From Streptomyces sp. S3(2020) (GTDB lineage: Bacteria; Actinomycetota; Actinomycetes; Streptomycetales; Streptomycetaceae), in assembly GCF_013044505.1 (NCBI RefSeq), contig NZ_JABERD010000006.1, positions 47,281 to 111,280 of the forward strand: a stretch of DNA of 64,000 nucleotides, in the 5' to 3' direction. A program made the position numbers and the translations under genes. The notes beneath the pieces are model-generated. The model searched no databases and had not been told where the DNA came from. It saw only the letters and a program-made list of their open reading frames with translations. Of the stretch, positions 63,479-64,000 are shown in pieces (positions within the stretch are counted from its first letter, which is position 1; each line of letters opens with the position of its first letter).

Positions 63479-63889
63479 CTAGTCCTGGTCGCCCAGTTCG
63501 GTGAAGAGGGTGAGCTGGAGCGCGCCCGGTGCCTCCAGGCGGGAGTTGAGGGAGTTCCAGGGGGTGCGGGTCGGTTCGGCGATCACCTCGGCGCCGGCCG
63601 CCGCCAGTCTCGCCGTGGTGGCGGTGGAGTCGTCGACCTCGAAGGCGACCCGGATCGGTCCGGCCACGCGGCGCCCCACCTCGACCTCGTCGATGAACGC
63701 GGCGTGGTTCGGGTCGGTGATCTCCAGCGTGGCCCGGCCCGCCTCCAGGATGGTGACGCGGCCGTCGGGCGACGAGAACGCGGCGCGTTCGGGCAGACCG
63801 AGGACGTCACGGTAGAAGCGCAGGGCCTCGTCGTAGTCCTCGGCCGTGACGACGAGACGGAGTTCACGGACGGCGGGTGCGTCGGACAT
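63479..63889 (-). CDS. VOC/glyoxalase-family protein
   Basis: The 136-residue protein has two beta-alpha-beta-beta-beta modules of the vicinal-oxygen-chelate fold (LRLVVTAEDYDEALRFYRDVLGLPE and IRVAFEVDDSTATTARLAAAGAEVI). Possible metal ligands include Glu at the C-terminal strand, but the set is not complete, so it may be a binding or resistance protein and not an enzyme. GAGGAG lies 6 bases before the ATG. The large palindrome starts 30 bases upstream of its start. Confidence 0.87.
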   Translation of the reverse strand: MSDAPAVRELRLVVTAEDYDEALRFYRDVLGLPERAAFSSPDGRVTILEAGRATLEITDPNHAAFIDEVEVGRRVAGPIRVAFEVDDSTATTARLAAAGAEVIAEPTRTPWNSLNSRLEAPGALQLTLFTELGDQD

Positions 63890-63918
63890 GGCAGCTCCTC
63901 GGGATCGCGGATGGTGAT

Positions 63919-64000
63919 GTGATCAACTCCGGTACCGGTGCGGTTCATTCCTCCCTCCCGGGAGGGAGGAATGAACCGCACCGGTACCGGAGTTGATCAC
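63919..64000. repeat. 82-bp perfect palindrome without spacer at the window edge
   Basis: The bases 63919-63959 (41) are the exact reverse complement of 63960-64000, with the centre in CCCTCCCGGGAGGG and no loop. Because the window ends exactly where the match ends, the symmetry may continue further. It lies upstream of the VOC gene. It could be an inverted duplication, an exceptional regulatory site, or an assembly fold-back. Confidence 0.95.

Overview
The window reads as a stretch of a Streptomyces (or very close actinomycete) chromosome. GC content is very high throughout, third codon positions are almost always G or C, GTG starts are common, and genes are often coupled by 4-bp ATGA or GTGA overlaps. 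Tat signals and actinobacterial lipoproteins are frequent, and in-frame TTA codons are almost absent: I found only one gene with any, and there two sit side by side. I see no tRNA, rRNA, CRISPR array, insertion sequence, phage gene or secondary-metabolite core enzyme. It looks like chromosomal territory devoted to catabolism and nutrient uptake.

Layout. 0-6 kb: end of an MFS transporter, the recycling kinase AnmK, a DUF2510 membrane protein, and a TetR regulator divergent from a PAP2 phosphatase / multidrug-transporter-like pair around a large inverted repeat. 6-15 kb: a Tat-exported phospholipase C; a vanillate-demethylase-type oxygenase (VanA), a 61-residue cysteine protein and its reductase (VanB); an IclR regulator; and a complete NMT1/TauA-type ABC importer. 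15-20.5 kb: a hydroxyproline catabolic cluster (GntR regulator, proline racemase-type epimerase, DapA-type deaminase, three-subunit amine/imino-acid dehydrogenase) whose promoters share the heptamer ATGTCAC. 20.5-26.2 kb: a polyamine-type ABC importer (PotA/D/B/C) divergent from a FadR-type regulator and a cache-domain protein.

26-32.8 kb holds mixed genes: a stand-alone MmyB-type ligand domain, an HTH protein coupled to an ImmA/IrrE metalloprotease, an alpha/beta hydrolase, a phosphopantetheinyl transferase overlapping a metallophosphoesterase, and an ATP-grasp enzyme. 32.8-54 kb is a glycan-use region: a GH18 chitinase with paired DasR-like operators, a sulfotransferase, GH29 fucosidase, GH38 mannosidase, GH4 glycosidase, a DeoR regulator, a PfkB kinase, a sugar ABC importer (binding protein and two permeases, no ATPase), GH2 beta-galactosidase, and three exported proteins (a calcineurin-type phosphoesterase with a lectin-like tail, a PHP-domain phosphoesterase, and an unknown protein with two tandem TTA codons). 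54-58.7 kb: an acyl-CoA pathway cluster (MaoC hydratase, acyl-CoA synthetase, amidohydrolase, SDR) flanked by PaaX and MarR regulators. 59-64 kb: an exported hydrolase coupled to an IclR regulator, the 3' relic of a lipase gene, a histidine kinase / response regulator pair, and a VOC protein.

Taken together, the genes suit a saprophyte feeding on animal, fungal or plant debris: collagen-derived hydroxyproline, chitin, mannose/fucose/galactose-bearing glycans, lignin-type aromatics, polyamines and lipids. That ecological reading is inference. The strangest piece of DNA is the last 82 bases, a perfect palindrome with no loop that runs right up to the window edge and may be either a real inverted duplication or an assembly artefact.
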